Shown: positions 53,548 through 61,548 of the stretch, one piece after another
How the letters are laid out: each line of letters begins with the position of its first letter
How positions within the stretch are numbered: position 1 is the first letter of the stretch
Origin: Pseudooceanicola sp.
GTDB taxonomy: Bacteria; Pseudomonadota; Alphaproteobacteria; Rhodobacterales; Rhodobacteraceae
Assembly (NCBI GenBank): GCA_002709085.1
Contig: PAPR01000062.1
Span: forward strand, 1 to 64,000
DNA length: 64,000 nucleotides
Direction: 5' to 3'
Notes under the pieces: generated by a model
Database searches by the model: none
Told to the model about the DNA's origin: nothing
What the model saw: only the letters and a program-made list of their open reading frames with translations
Made by a program: the position numbers and the translations under genes

Positions 53548-54768
53548 TCAGGTGAATTCCTTCAGATCCGCGGCCACCGCTTTCAGCATGTCGGTCATCA
53601 AGCCGGGGTCGGCGGAATGCACGCGGTTCCAGGTCGGGATGAAGGGCGTCTCAGACGGGTTGTCGAGAAAGACCCGCCCGGCCTCCATGATGTTCTCGGC
53701 AAAAAGCTCGGCGGTGCGTTCCTCGGTATGGCGGTCGACGGTCAGCCCGTTCATGCGGGCGTCGTTGTAATAGGCTTCCAACAGGTCGAGCGCGGAGCGG
53801 TAGTAGGTCGCCTTGAGCGTGCGGAAGACCTCTTCGTTGAACACCGTTCCGTCGGCGGCGAGCTTGCGGAACACCGCCTTGCAGATGTCGATGGACATGC
53901 GCGAGAGGCCAGTGGATTTGTCCTCTTCGCTGAGATCCTGATGCTTGTGATCGTAGTGATCCGCGATTTCGACCTGGCAGACGGCCTTGGGCGCGAGATT
54001 GCGCCAGGCTTCGGATAGCACGCCAATTTCCAACCCCCAGTCCGACGGGATGCGCAGATCGGCCAGAATGGACGTTCTCATCGCGAATTCGCCCGAGAGA
54101 GCGTAGCGGAAGGCGCGCAGGAAATCGATGTAGTCGCGGTCTCCGATCACTCGTTTCAGGGCGATCAACAGGGGCGAGACCAGCATTCGCGACACACGCC
54201 CGTTGATTTTTTCCTGACCGACACGGGCGTAGTAACCCTTGGCCACCTGATAGGGAAAGTTCGGATTGACCACCGGGTAGACCAGGCGCGCCAGCATGTC
54301 CCGGTCATAGGTGGTGATGTCACAATCATGGATCGCCACGACCTCGCTATCCGCGCAGGCCAGCAGGAAGCCGATGCAGCCCCAGACGTTCTTGCCCTTG
54401 CCCGGCTCAGAGGGCGCGAGACCGAGGGTGGTCAGCCGCGCTTCGATTGCCTTCATCCGAGGGCTCTCGTTCCAGATCACCACGTGGTTCTGTGGCAGAA
54501 CGGAAAAGAAGTCGCGGGCGTGGCGGTATTGGTCCTCGTCCGCGCGGTCCAACCCGATGACGATGCGATGCAGATATGGGACCTTGGCCAATTCGGTCAG
54601 GATGTTGGGCAGGGCGTCGCCCTCCAGCTCGGAATAGAGCGAGGGCAGGATCAGGCTGATCTTGCGGTTGGCGGAATAGCTGACCAGCTCGCTCGTCAGG
54701 TCTTCTGTCGTGCGGGTGCGCAGATTGTGCAGCGTCGCGATATTGCCGTTCTGATGAAAATCCGCCAC
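53548..54768 (-). CDS. gpgS: Glucosyl-3-phosphoglycerate synthase-like glycosyltransferase
   Basis: A 406-residue GT-A fold enzyme from GTG 54768 (VADFHQNGNIATLHNL), with AGGAG seven bases upstream. 'KISLILPSLYSELEGDALPNILTELAKVPYLHRIVIGLDRADEDQY' opens the nucleotide-binding half, and the metal-binding DxD is 'VAIHDCDITTYDRDMLARLVYP'. This matches GpgS enzymes that join glucose from an NDP donor to 3-phosphoglycerate. The frame is open upstream to 54849 without a start signal. It follows the phosphatase gene by 14 bases, and the pair would make glucosylglycerate, a compatible solute. Confidence 0.85.
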   Translation of the reverse strand: MADFHQNGNIATLHNLRTRTTEDLTSELVSYSANRKISLILPSLYSELEGDALPNILTELAKVPYLHRIVIGLDRADEDQYRHARDFFSVLPQNHVVIWNESPRMKAIEARLTTLGLAPSEPGKGKNVWGCIGFLLACADSEVVAIHDCDITTYDRDMLARLVYPVVNPNFPYQVAKGYYARVGQEKINGRVSRMLVSPLLIALKRVIGDRDYIDFLRAFRYALSGEFAMRTSILADLRIPSDWGLEIGVLSEAWRNLAPKAVCQVEIADHYDHKHQDLSEEDKSTGLSRMSIDICKAVFRKLAADGTVFNEEVFRTLKATYYRSALDLLEAYYNDARMNGLTVDRHTEERTAELFAENIMEAGRVFLDNPSETPFIPTWNRVHSADPGLMTDMLKAVAADLKEFT

Positions 54769-54782
54769 GGCGCTCTCCTGTT

Positions 54783-55592
54783 TTAGTCGGCCTGATGAGG
54801 TTTGGCCTGTTGGATATCTTGCAGATCTGAAATTAGCTGCAGGATGCATTCATTCCAACCTCTTGGTCCCGCTTTTTCGCTGCGGCGGAGCCGTCCGTCA
54901 TCTTCTGCTGCAAGGGCAGGCAGTGGCGGGACCGAAGGATTGGCGATGAGAAAGCCGTAACGCGCCGCGTTCAGCATTTCGACGTCGTTCGGCGCATCCC
55001 CGAGGGCGACCGAGAAGGGCGCGTCGAACCGGCGGCGTAAGGTCTCCATCCGGTCGGCCTTGGTGCCGCCGAAGGAGAGGGTCAGGAACCGCCCGCCGCG
55101 CCGCGCAGTGACACCGTTTTCGGCCAATGCAGCGACAAATTTTTGCAGGGTCTCGGGAGGGGCGGTACTAAGGCCGGGTTCGGAAAAGGCGCGGCGTCGG
55201 GCGAGGGTCGCGCGCTCGGCCGTCAGGCCGGTGATCTCGGCCACTTCGGCGTCGCTCATGTCGCCAAATCCGCGAAATGTTTCCCGCAGCTCCGCGGGCA
55301 GGCTGTCGATCGTATCGCGCAACCGGCCGTAGGGCCCGGTCAGATCAGCGGGATCCGCACCCGGCTCCAGCACGCCGGCGCCGTTCTCGACTATGGCGGG
55401 GGTGAGGTGCAGGCCCATCTCGGCCCGGATCGGCGCGATCTCTGCCGCCGTCTTTGACGAAGAGAGCACCACCGGCACCCCAAGCGCGCGCAACCGGGCC
55501 AGGGCGGGCAGGGCTGCGGACCAGCTATAATCATGATGATCCAGCAGGGTGCCATCGAGATCGGTAAAAACAATAAACGGCGGAGGTGTCAT
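54783..55592 (-). CDS. HAD phosphatase, glucosyl/mannosyl-3-phosphoglycerate phosphatase type
   Basis: A 269-residue HAD-family phosphatase (Cof/MPGP group) from ATG 55592 (MTPPPFIVFTDLDGTLLDH); an in-frame ATG at 55619 is the alternative. Motif I DLDGT, motif II region 'VVLSSSKTAAEI' and motif III/IV 'VALGDAPNDVEMLNAARYGFLIAN' are clear. It would remove phosphate from glucosyl-3-phosphoglycerate made by the next gene. First gene of the two-gene minus-strand operon, 46 bases from tRNA-Val(TAC). Confidence 0.85.
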   Translation of the reverse strand: MTPPPFIVFTDLDGTLLDHHDYSWSAALPALARLRALGVPVVLSSSKTAAEIAPIRAEMGLHLTPAIVENGAGVLEPGADPADLTGPYGRLRDTIDSLPAELRETFRGFGDMSDAEVAEITGLTAERATLARRRAFSEPGLSTAPPETLQKFVAALAENGVTARRGGRFLTLSFGGTKADRMETLRRRFDAPFSVALGDAPNDVEMLNAARYGFLIANPSVPPLPALAAEDDGRLRRSEKAGPRGWNECILQLISDLQDIQQAKPHQAD

Positions 55593-55638
55593 ATCGCTCT
55601 TGCAGGGGGGAGGCGGCATTTGCTATTGCCACCGGCAC

Positions 55639-55714
<76 letters not shown>

Positions 55715-56013
55715 AAGGCTTTCGCGAATGCGAAAGCCGTCCGCCGAAAGAGTTTGCACAGCAAACGCGCAGGTGTCCCCCGGCAAATCCTGCATCACAA
55801 CAACCGTGGTTACTCAAGCCGTCCGCCAAGATAACCTCCTCGCCAACCGCTTCAGCGACTTTAGGCCTACCCTCATCACCGACCCTTTTCAGTTTCCTAA
55901 GCCGCCCGCTGCACCACCCCCAACCGACATTTCCACCCCGACACGCGAAAACCCAGCAAAACCCGCTTGACGCGCGCGGGCGCAAACCCTAGTACCACCG
56001 CCACGGCAGCTGC
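55715..56013. other. tRNA-Val trailer (copy B) and spacer to tRNA-Asp
   Basis: 299 bases. The first 57 bases repeat the tRNA-Val trailer: GGCTTTCGC-GAAT-GCGAAAGCC (55717-55738) and GTTTGC-ACA-GCAAAC (55752-55766). The rest is pyrimidine-rich on the plus strand (CACCCCCAACCGAC...) with no gene I can support. Frames antisense to the tRNA genes are spurious. Confidence 0.6.
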
Positions 56014-56090
56014 GCGGTTGTAGCTCAGTTGGTTAGAGTACCGGCCTGTCACGCCGGGGGGCGCGGGTTCGAGCCCCGTCAACCGCGCCA
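56014..56090 (+). tRNA. tRNA-Asp (anticodon GTC), copy 1
   Basis: A 77-base tRNA with CCA. Acceptor GCGGTTG / CAACCGC, anticodon stem CCGGC/GCCGG with loop CTGTCAC (GTC), T-arm CGGGTTCGAGCCCCG. It differs from copy 2 at one D-loop-side base (T/C) and one variable-loop base (G/T). Confidence 0.95.
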
Positions 56091-56102
56091 CTGTCGTTGT
56101 CC

Positions 56103-56125
56103 AAAGCGCCCTCAGGGGCGCTTTT
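56103..56125 (+). terminator. Rho-independent terminator between the tRNA-Asp genes
   Basis: AAAGCGCCC (56103-56111), four-base loop TCAG, GGGCGCTTT (56116-56124), then T. It ends the first tRNA-Asp transcript, so copy 2 needs its own promoter in the 119 bases that follow. Confidence 0.85.
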
Positions 56126-56244
56126 GTCATTTGTGGGGGCAGGGGCGTCGGGGAACGGACGAGGGGTCTTTCGACCACAGGTGCAGGGGGCGGGGAATTC
56201 GCGCTTGACGGGTCGGGGGGCATGGCATATTCCGCCCCTCACGC

Positions 56245-56321
56245 GCGGTTGTAGCTCAGCTGGTTAGAGTACCGGCCTGTCACGCCGGGGGTCGCGGGTT
56301 CGAGCCCCGTCAACCGCGCCA
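56245..56321 (+). tRNA. tRNA-Asp (anticodon GTC), copy 2
   Basis: A 77-base tRNA with CCA, same arms and anticodon as copy 1. The variable region reads GGGGGTCG, the usual form, where copy 1 has GGGGGGCG. TTGACG (56201-56206), 17 bases, then CATATT is a plausible promoter. Confidence 0.95.
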
Positions 56322-56365
56322 CTTTCCCCTATCACTCCCCCTCGCATCCAGCTCTCTTTGCCGCC

Positions 56366-57739
56366 TCACTCTGCCAGGGCATCGAGGATACGCGCCCAAC
56401 TGCGGATCCCCTTATGGAATGAGGTCATGTCGTATTTCTCGTTCGGCGAATGGATCTGGTCGTCGTCCTTGCCGAAACCGATCAGCATGGCATCGGTGTC
56501 GAGGATGGTCTTGAAATGCCCCGCGATCGGGATGGACCCACCACAACCGACATAGGCCGCCGGTTCGGGCCACTCATCCGACAGCGCGTGGCGTGCAGCT
56601 TCGAATGCCGGGTGGTCAATCTCCATCTGACTGGCGCGGCTGGCGCCGTGGGGGTGGAAATCGACGCTGCAATCGGGGGGGAGCTGCGATTGCACGTAGG
56701 CGCGGAAGCTCTCGCGGATGGCCTGCGGATCTTGCTGCCCGACCAGCCGGAACGAAATCTTGGCCGAGGCCTTGGCCGGAAGCACGGTCTTGAACCCGTC
56801 GCCGGTGTAGCCCCCCTGGATGCCGTTGACCTCACAGGTGGGTCGCGACCATATCATCTCCAGCGGCGTGCGGTCCTGTTCCCCGGCGGGGGTCGACAGC
56901 CCCACCTCACCGAGAAAGGAGCCGTGGTCGAACCCCAGCCCCTGCCATTGCGCGCGGATCTCGTCGGATAACTCCGGCACGCCGTCATAAAATCCCGGCA
57001 CGGTCACGCGCCCGGTATGATCGTGCAGACCGGCGATGATCTTGGCCATCACCCGAATGGGGTTCATCGAGACGCCGCCGTACATGCCGGAATGCAGGTC
57101 TTTGGAGGGGCCGGTGATGGTCAGTTCCTCGCCCAGCAGACCGCGCAGCATGGTGACGATAGCGGGGGTCGCATCGCCGAACATGCCGGTGTCGCAGATC
57201 AGCGCGATGTCGGTGGTCAGCTCCGCCGCGTTCTCCTTCATGAAGGGCACGAGGGAGGGGGAGCCTGATTCCTCCTCACCCTCAAGGAAGAACGTAATCT
57301 TGCAGGGCAGGGCGCCGTTGATCGCGATCCAAGCGCGGCAGGCCTCCACAAAGGTCATCAGCTGGCCCTTGTCGTCCGCGGCACCGCGCCCCCGGATCAC
57401 CTGGCCCTTTTCGGTGTTTTCTATCGCAGGATCGAACGGATCCCGGTCCCACAGTTCCAGCGGGTCAACCGGCTGCACATCGTAATGCCCGTAAAACAAC
57501 AGGTGCGGCGCGCCCTCGCCGATGTGGCCCACCACCATGGGATGGCCCGGTGTGGGGCGCTTCTCGGCCTCTGCGCCGAGCGATCTCAGGTCCGCGACGA
57601 GCCAATCGGCGGCGCGGTCGCACTCCGCCTTGTAGGCGGGGTCGGTCGAGATGGAAGGGATCCGCAGCAACTCCAGCAGGCGGTCGGTCGCGGCGGGCAG
57701 GTCGGAATCGATGCGGGTTAGGACGTCATCTAGGCTCAT
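56366..57739 (-). CDS. M20 family dipeptidase
   Basis: A 457-residue metallopeptidase from ATG 57739 (AGGAGTGCCC before it; an in-frame ATG at 57754 lacks this). Metal ligands and catalytic residues: 'LLFYGHYDVQPVDPLELWDRDPF' (His, Asp), 'IRGRGAADDKGQLMTFVEA' (bridging Asp), 'KITFFLEGEEESGSPSLVPF' (Glu pair), and a His in 'DLHSGMYGG' of the dimerisation domain. Cytoplasmic, no signal peptide. Relatives cut dipeptides or beta-Ala dipeptides; substrate here is open. Confidence 0.92.
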   Translation of the reverse strand: MSLDDVLTRIDSDLPAATDRLLELLRIPSISTDPAYKAECDRAADWLVADLRSLGAEAEKRPTPGHPMVVGHIGEGAPHLLFYGHYDVQPVDPLELWDRDPFDPAIENTEKGQVIRGRGAADDKGQLMTFVEACRAWIAINGALPCKITFFLEGEEESGSPSLVPFMKENAAELTTDIALICDTGMFGDATPAIVTMLRGLLGEELTITGPSKDLHSGMYGGVSMNPIRVMAKIIAGLHDHTGRVTVPGFYDGVPELSDEIRAQWQGLGFDHGSFLGEVGLSTPAGEQDRTPLEMIWSRPTCEVNGIQGGYTGDGFKTVLPAKASAKISFRLVGQQDPQAIRESFRAYVQSQLPPDCSVDFHPHGASRASQMEIDHPAFEAARHALSDEWPEPAAYVGCGGSIPIAGHFKTILDTDAMLIGFGKDDDQIHSPNEKYDMTSFHKGIRSWARILDALAE

Positions 57740-57875
57740 GGGCACTCCTGTCATTTGCAGCGGAGCCTATCAGCCGTCGGTCCGGTGTCCAGTGCGGCAG
57801 GCGGAGGCGCGCCCCCCCTCACGCTGCACTCGCAGGAATATAGCTACGGGAGGTCTATGTCCGTGTCGCCGCGCG

Positions 57876-59123
57876 CTACATCAACTCCGGCTCCCGCCCG
57901 ATCCGCTTGGCCAGTGGCGCGACCGTCAGCCCCTGCACGACGATGGAGAAGATCACCACGCAATAGGTCGAGGTCAGAATCAGCGGCGTCCACTCGCCTT
58001 CGGGCAGGGACAGGGCCAGCGCGACCGAGATGCCGCCCTTTAGCCCGCCCCATGTCATGATCGGGATCGTGCCCTGATCAAAGGCCCGGAAGGGCCTGAG
58101 CAGCAGGACCGGCACCGCCACTGCCGACAGTCGCGCAAGCAAAGCCAGCGCGATGGAAAAGACCGCCGCAAAGGCCGAGGAGGTGTCGAAGGTGACGGCA
58201 AAGACCTCTACCCCGATCAGCAGGAACAGGACCGCGTTGAGGATCTCGTCGATCAGGTGCCAGAACATATCGACATAGCGGCGCGTCTCTTCGGACATGC
58301 CATGGCGCGCGCCGATGTCACCGATCAAGAGGCCCGCGCAGACCGCCATGATCGGCGCCGAGACATGCAGTGCGACCGAAAGCTCATAGCCCCCGAAGGC
58401 GAGGCCGAGGGTGATCAGCACCTCGAGCGAAGGGTCGTTGATGTGGCGCATCACCCGGAAGGTCAGCCAGCCCGCGACCAGGCCGAGGACCGCACCGCCG
58501 AGGGCCTCTTGCAGGAACAATTGCGCGGCCCCCGAGAGGCCCGAGCCATGGGCCTCACCGCTCGGGAAGGCGATACCCACGAGGACGAGGAAGACGACGT
58601 AGCCGACCCCGTCGTTGAACAGGCTCTCCCCGGCGATCTTGGTTTCCAGCGACTTCGGCAGGGAGGCCTCACGCAGCACCCCCAGCACCGCCACCGGGTC
58701 CGTGGGCGAGATCAGCGCGCCAAACACCAGTGCGATCAGGATGGGCATTCCGGTCAGCCAGGAAAAACCCACCCCGACAACCAGCGTCGACAGCGCGATC
58801 CCCATGGTTGCCATGAGGAACACGATTCCCCATTGCGCGCGCAGGTCCGACACCTTGACGTGCAAGGCCCCGGCAAAGAGCAAGAGCCCCAACATCCCTT
58901 CCAGCAGCGCGTCGGAAAAGTCGATGTCCTGAACAAAGCCGCGTATGTCCTCGGCCACGGTCGAGGCGGGCCACATCGCGTCGATCCCCAGCACAGCGAG
59001 CGAGGCAAAGAGCGCGACGACAAGGATGCCGATGGAGGAAGGAAGCTTGAGAATGAAATAGTTGATCGTGCCAAAGACCCCGGCGAGGACGATCAGCAGA
59101 GACGCGATTTGCAGAATGTTCAT
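57876..59123 (-). CDS. Cation:proton antiporter (NhaP/CPA1 type)
   Basis: A 415-residue membrane protein with about twelve helices from ATG 59123. 'ALISPTDPVAVLGVLREASLPKSLETKIAGESLFNDGVGYVVFLVLVGIAF' contains the TDPVAV and the E-S-L-F-N-D-G motifs of CPA1 exchangers. It probably exchanges Na+ or K+ for H+ across the inner membrane, as expected in a marine organism. Its ATG overlaps the end of the EEP gene as ATGA. Confidence 0.93.
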   Translation of the reverse strand: MNILQIASLLIVLAGVFGTINYFILKLPSSIGILVVALFASLAVLGIDAMWPASTVAEDIRGFVQDIDFSDALLEGMLGLLLFAGALHVKVSDLRAQWGIVFLMATMGIALSTLVVGVGFSWLTGMPILIALVFGALISPTDPVAVLGVLREASLPKSLETKIAGESLFNDGVGYVVFLVLVGIAFPSGEAHGSGLSGAAQLFLQEALGGAVLGLVAGWLTFRVMRHINDPSLEVLITLGLAFGGYELSVALHVSAPIMAVCAGLLIGDIGARHGMSEETRRYVDMFWHLIDEILNAVLFLLIGVEVFAVTFDTSSAFAAVFSIALALLARLSAVAVPVLLLRPFRAFDQGTIPIMTWGGLKGGISVALALSLPEGEWTPLILTSTYCVVIFSIVVQGLTVAPLAKRIGREPELM

Positions 59124-59884
59124 GCCGGGTCCTTCATGGCTTCGGGTTTGGTTCGCACGGCCGTTTCGGTCGATGCAGCCAGCTGCAACGTCACCAGAAC
59201 CGGGAGATGGTCCGAGGCAACGCGCGCCGGTTGCGCGGTATGAGCATAGGGTGCACGGGTCGCCGTCAGGTGGTGCGACAGGGCGAAACGGTCGAGCGCC
59301 CCAAGCGGGCGCGGCGAGGGGTAACTGCGCGGACTGTCGAGGAAATCCAACTGGCGGATCGCGTGATCCATCACCGTGACACGGCCCCATTCGTTCAGGT
59401 CGCCAGCCAGGACGGTGGGTATGTCGTCCAGATCTTCCAGCATCAGCGACAGGGCGTGCAACTGGCGCAGCCGGTCCCGCCGCCGCAGGCCAAGGTGCGT
59501 TCCGATCACCCGCAGCGGACCGAGGGGGGTGGTCAATTCGGCCCGGATCGCGCCGCGCGGCTCCAGCCCCGGCAGATCGAGGTGGTGCAGGCTGCCCACC
59601 ACAATGCCGGGGCGCGCCAGCATCGCATTGCCGCACCAGCCGATCGAGGGCCCGCCGGGGCCGAGCGGACCAAAGGGCAGGACCTGCCAGCCCGCAGCCT
59701 CGGCCATGTCGCGCGGCAGGGCGGCGGGACGGGGCGGCAGACGTTTGTCAGCCTCCTGCAGAACGGCGAGGTCCGCGCCGCAATCGCCCAACACGTCCAG
59801 CGTGCGACCGGGGTTGCGGCGCAGGTCCATGCCGATACACTTCTGCAGGTTCCAGGTTGCTATCGTCAGGCATTTGCGTCTCAT
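59120..59884 (-). CDS. Endonuclease/exonuclease/phosphatase family protein
   Basis: A 254-residue EEP-fold protein from ATG 59884. Core motifs are 'TIATWNLQKCIGMD' (Asn), 'LAVLQEADKRL' (Glu), 'VIGTHLGLRRRDRL' (His), 'VLAGDLNEWG' (Asp, Asn) and 'RVASDHLPVLVTLQ' (Asp-His pair), so the catalytic set is complete. Could act on phospholipid head groups, nucleotides or DNA; no signal peptide is seen. The long open frame upstream to 60103 is not used: it overlaps the divergent gene. Confidence 0.88.
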   Translation of the reverse strand: MRRKCLTIATWNLQKCIGMDLRRNPGRTLDVLGDCGADLAVLQEADKRLPPRPAALPRDMAEAAGWQVLPFGPLGPGGPSIGWCGNAMLARPGIVVGSLHHLDLPGLEPRGAIRAELTTPLGPLRVIGTHLGLRRRDRLRQLHALSLMLEDLDDIPTVLAGDLNEWGRVTVMDHAIRQLDFLDSPRSYPSPRPLGALDRFALSHHLTATRAPYAHTAQPARVASDHLPVLVTLQLAASTETAVRTKPEAMKDPA

Positions 59885-59921
59885 AAGATCACACTTGGGC
59901 CAAACGGAGCATTTGTCACCT

Positions 59922-60557
59922 ATGTTACGCGACCAGACGATCATTACACGCCTGATCTGGCTCGCCTTGCTGCTGGCCGCGGCAGAAGCGCTGATTACGG
60001 GGCGGCTATCGCTCGCCTTTATCGCGTTGGTGACACTGGGCCTGTCGATGGCGCCGATCTTTGTGGCGAGGTGGGCGGAAATCACAGTGCCGCCCAGTTT
60101 CATGCTGGCGGTCGTGATGTTTGTCGGCGGGACGGTCTTCCTCGGCGAGGTATTTGATTTTTACAACAAGTTCTGGTGGTGGGACATCGTGATGCACGGC
60201 GGTTCGGCCATTGCCTTTGGCCTGACGGGATTTGTTCTGGTCTTCATGATGTTCCAGGACGACCGTTATGCCGCCCCGCCCAGCGCGATGGCGCTCTTTG
60301 CCTTTTGCTTTGCGATGGCGATCGGGGCGCTTTGGGAAATCTTTGAATTTGCCATGGATCGCGGCTTTGGCACCAACATGCAGAAATCCGGGCTGACGGA
60401 CACCATGGGCGATCTGATCGTCGACATGGGAGGGGCACTGGTCGGGGCCGGCGTGGGCTATGCCTACATGCGGGGGCAGGCGCTTGGCGGGGCGACGGGC
60501 GTGATCGAGGAATTCGTGTCGCGCAATCCCCGGTTCTTCCGCAAATGGCGTAAATAG
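59922..60557 (+). CDS. Membrane protein, DUF2238 / YjdF-like
   Basis: A 211-residue protein from ATG 59922 with five to six membrane helices. 'FDFYNKFWWWDIVMHGGSAIAFGLTGFVLVF' and 'ALWEIFEFAMDRGFGTNMQKSGLTDTMGDLIVDMGGALVGA' are typical of the DUF2238 group. Conserved His, Glu and Asp residues inside the membrane region could bind a metal, but function is unknown. Divergent from the EEP gene with only 37 bases between starts. Confidence 0.8.
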   Translation: MLRDQTIITRLIWLALLLAAAEALITGRLSLAFIALVTLGLSMAPIFVARWAEITVPPSFMLAVVMFVGGTVFLGEVFDFYNKFWWWDIVMHGGSAIAFGLTGFVLVFMMFQDDRYAAPPSAMALFAFCFAMAIGALWEIFEFAMDRGFGTNMQKSGLTDTMGDLIVDMGGALVGAGVGYAYMRGQALGGATGVIEEFVSRNPRFFRKWRK

Positions 60558-60595
60558 CGATTGACGCCGGGGATCGGTCTGCGCTGGATGCGCGG

Positions 60596-61474
60596 ATGAG
60601 AAAAACCCACCTCGATCTCGCCGGCTTTTCCAGCCTGATGTTGTTCACGGCGGTCCTTGCGGGCAACCAGCTGGTCATGAAGCTGACGTCAACGGGATTG
60701 TCCCCGGTCTTCCAGGCGGGGCTGCGATCCGCGCTGGCGCTGGTCGTGGTGCTGATCTGGGCCTATGCGCGTGGGGTGAAGCTAGGCTCATGGCGACGGG
60801 ATCTGTGGCCGGGGCTGGCCATGGGGACGTTTTTCACGCTGGAATTCATCGGCCTATACAATGCCTTGGACCTGACCACGGTCGCGCGGGCCTCGATCAT
60901 CTTTTACACCATGCCGATGTTTCTGAGCCTTGCGGGGCACTTTCTCATCCCCGGTGAGCGCTTGACGACCCTCAAGATTGTCGGGCTCGTCTGCGCCTTT
61001 CTGGGCGTGGCCCTCGTGTTGATGGATCGCGCGGGCGGAGAGGCCAGCCTCGCCGGGGATTTACTGGCGCTGATGGGCGCGCTTGGGTGGGCGGCCATCG
61101 CGCTGACCGTGCGGATCACGCGCCTGTCCGAAGCGCCACCCGAGGCGCAGCAGGTTTGGCAATTGTCGGTCTCCGCCGTCGCCCTCCTGGCCGTCGCCCC
61201 ACTGTTTGGCCCCTTGGTACGCGACTTTGGCGTCGAGCATGTGGCGTTGATGGGGTACCAGGTCTTTCTGGTGGCGAGCTTCGGCTTCCTCGGCTGGTTC
61301 TACCTGATGAAGGCCTATCCGGCGGCGACCGTAGCGAGCTTTTCTTTCCTGACGCCGGTGTTCGCCGTGTTCATGGGCTGGGCGCTATTGGGCGAAACAC
61401 TGCACCTGTCGGTGCTGATCGCGCTCGCGCTGGTCTCTTTCGGGATCGTGCTGATCAATCGCAAGCCGCGATGA
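60596..61474 (+). CDS. EamA-family (DMT) transporter
   Basis: A 292-residue inner-membrane protein with ten helices in two EamA repeats (about 10-145 and 155-290). 'TFFTLEFIGLYNALDLTTVARASIIFYTMPMFLSLAGHFLIPGERLTTLKIVGLVCAFLGVALVLMD' in repeat one and 'PAATVASFSFLTPVFAVFMGWALLGETLHLSVLIALALVSFGIVLINR' in repeat two are classic. Substrate (amino acid or metabolite export) is not shown. Confidence 0.92.
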   Translation: MRKTHLDLAGFSSLMLFTAVLAGNQLVMKLTSTGLSPVFQAGLRSALALVVVLIWAYARGVKLGSWRRDLWPGLAMGTFFTLEFIGLYNALDLTTVARASIIFYTMPMFLSLAGHFLIPGERLTTLKIVGLVCAFLGVALVLMDRAGGEASLAGDLLALMGALGWAAIALTVRITRLSEAPPEAQQVWQLSVSAVALLAVAPLFGPLVRDFGVEHVALMGYQVFLVASFGFLGWFYLMKAYPAATVASFSFLTPVFAVFMGWALLGETLHLSVLIALALVSFGIVLINRKPR

Positions 61475-61548
61475 ATGGCCAGAGGCGCGGGAGGCCATAT
61501 GGACCTGCCGCTGACGTGACTTAAAGGGTCGTTACGTCATGAAAATTG

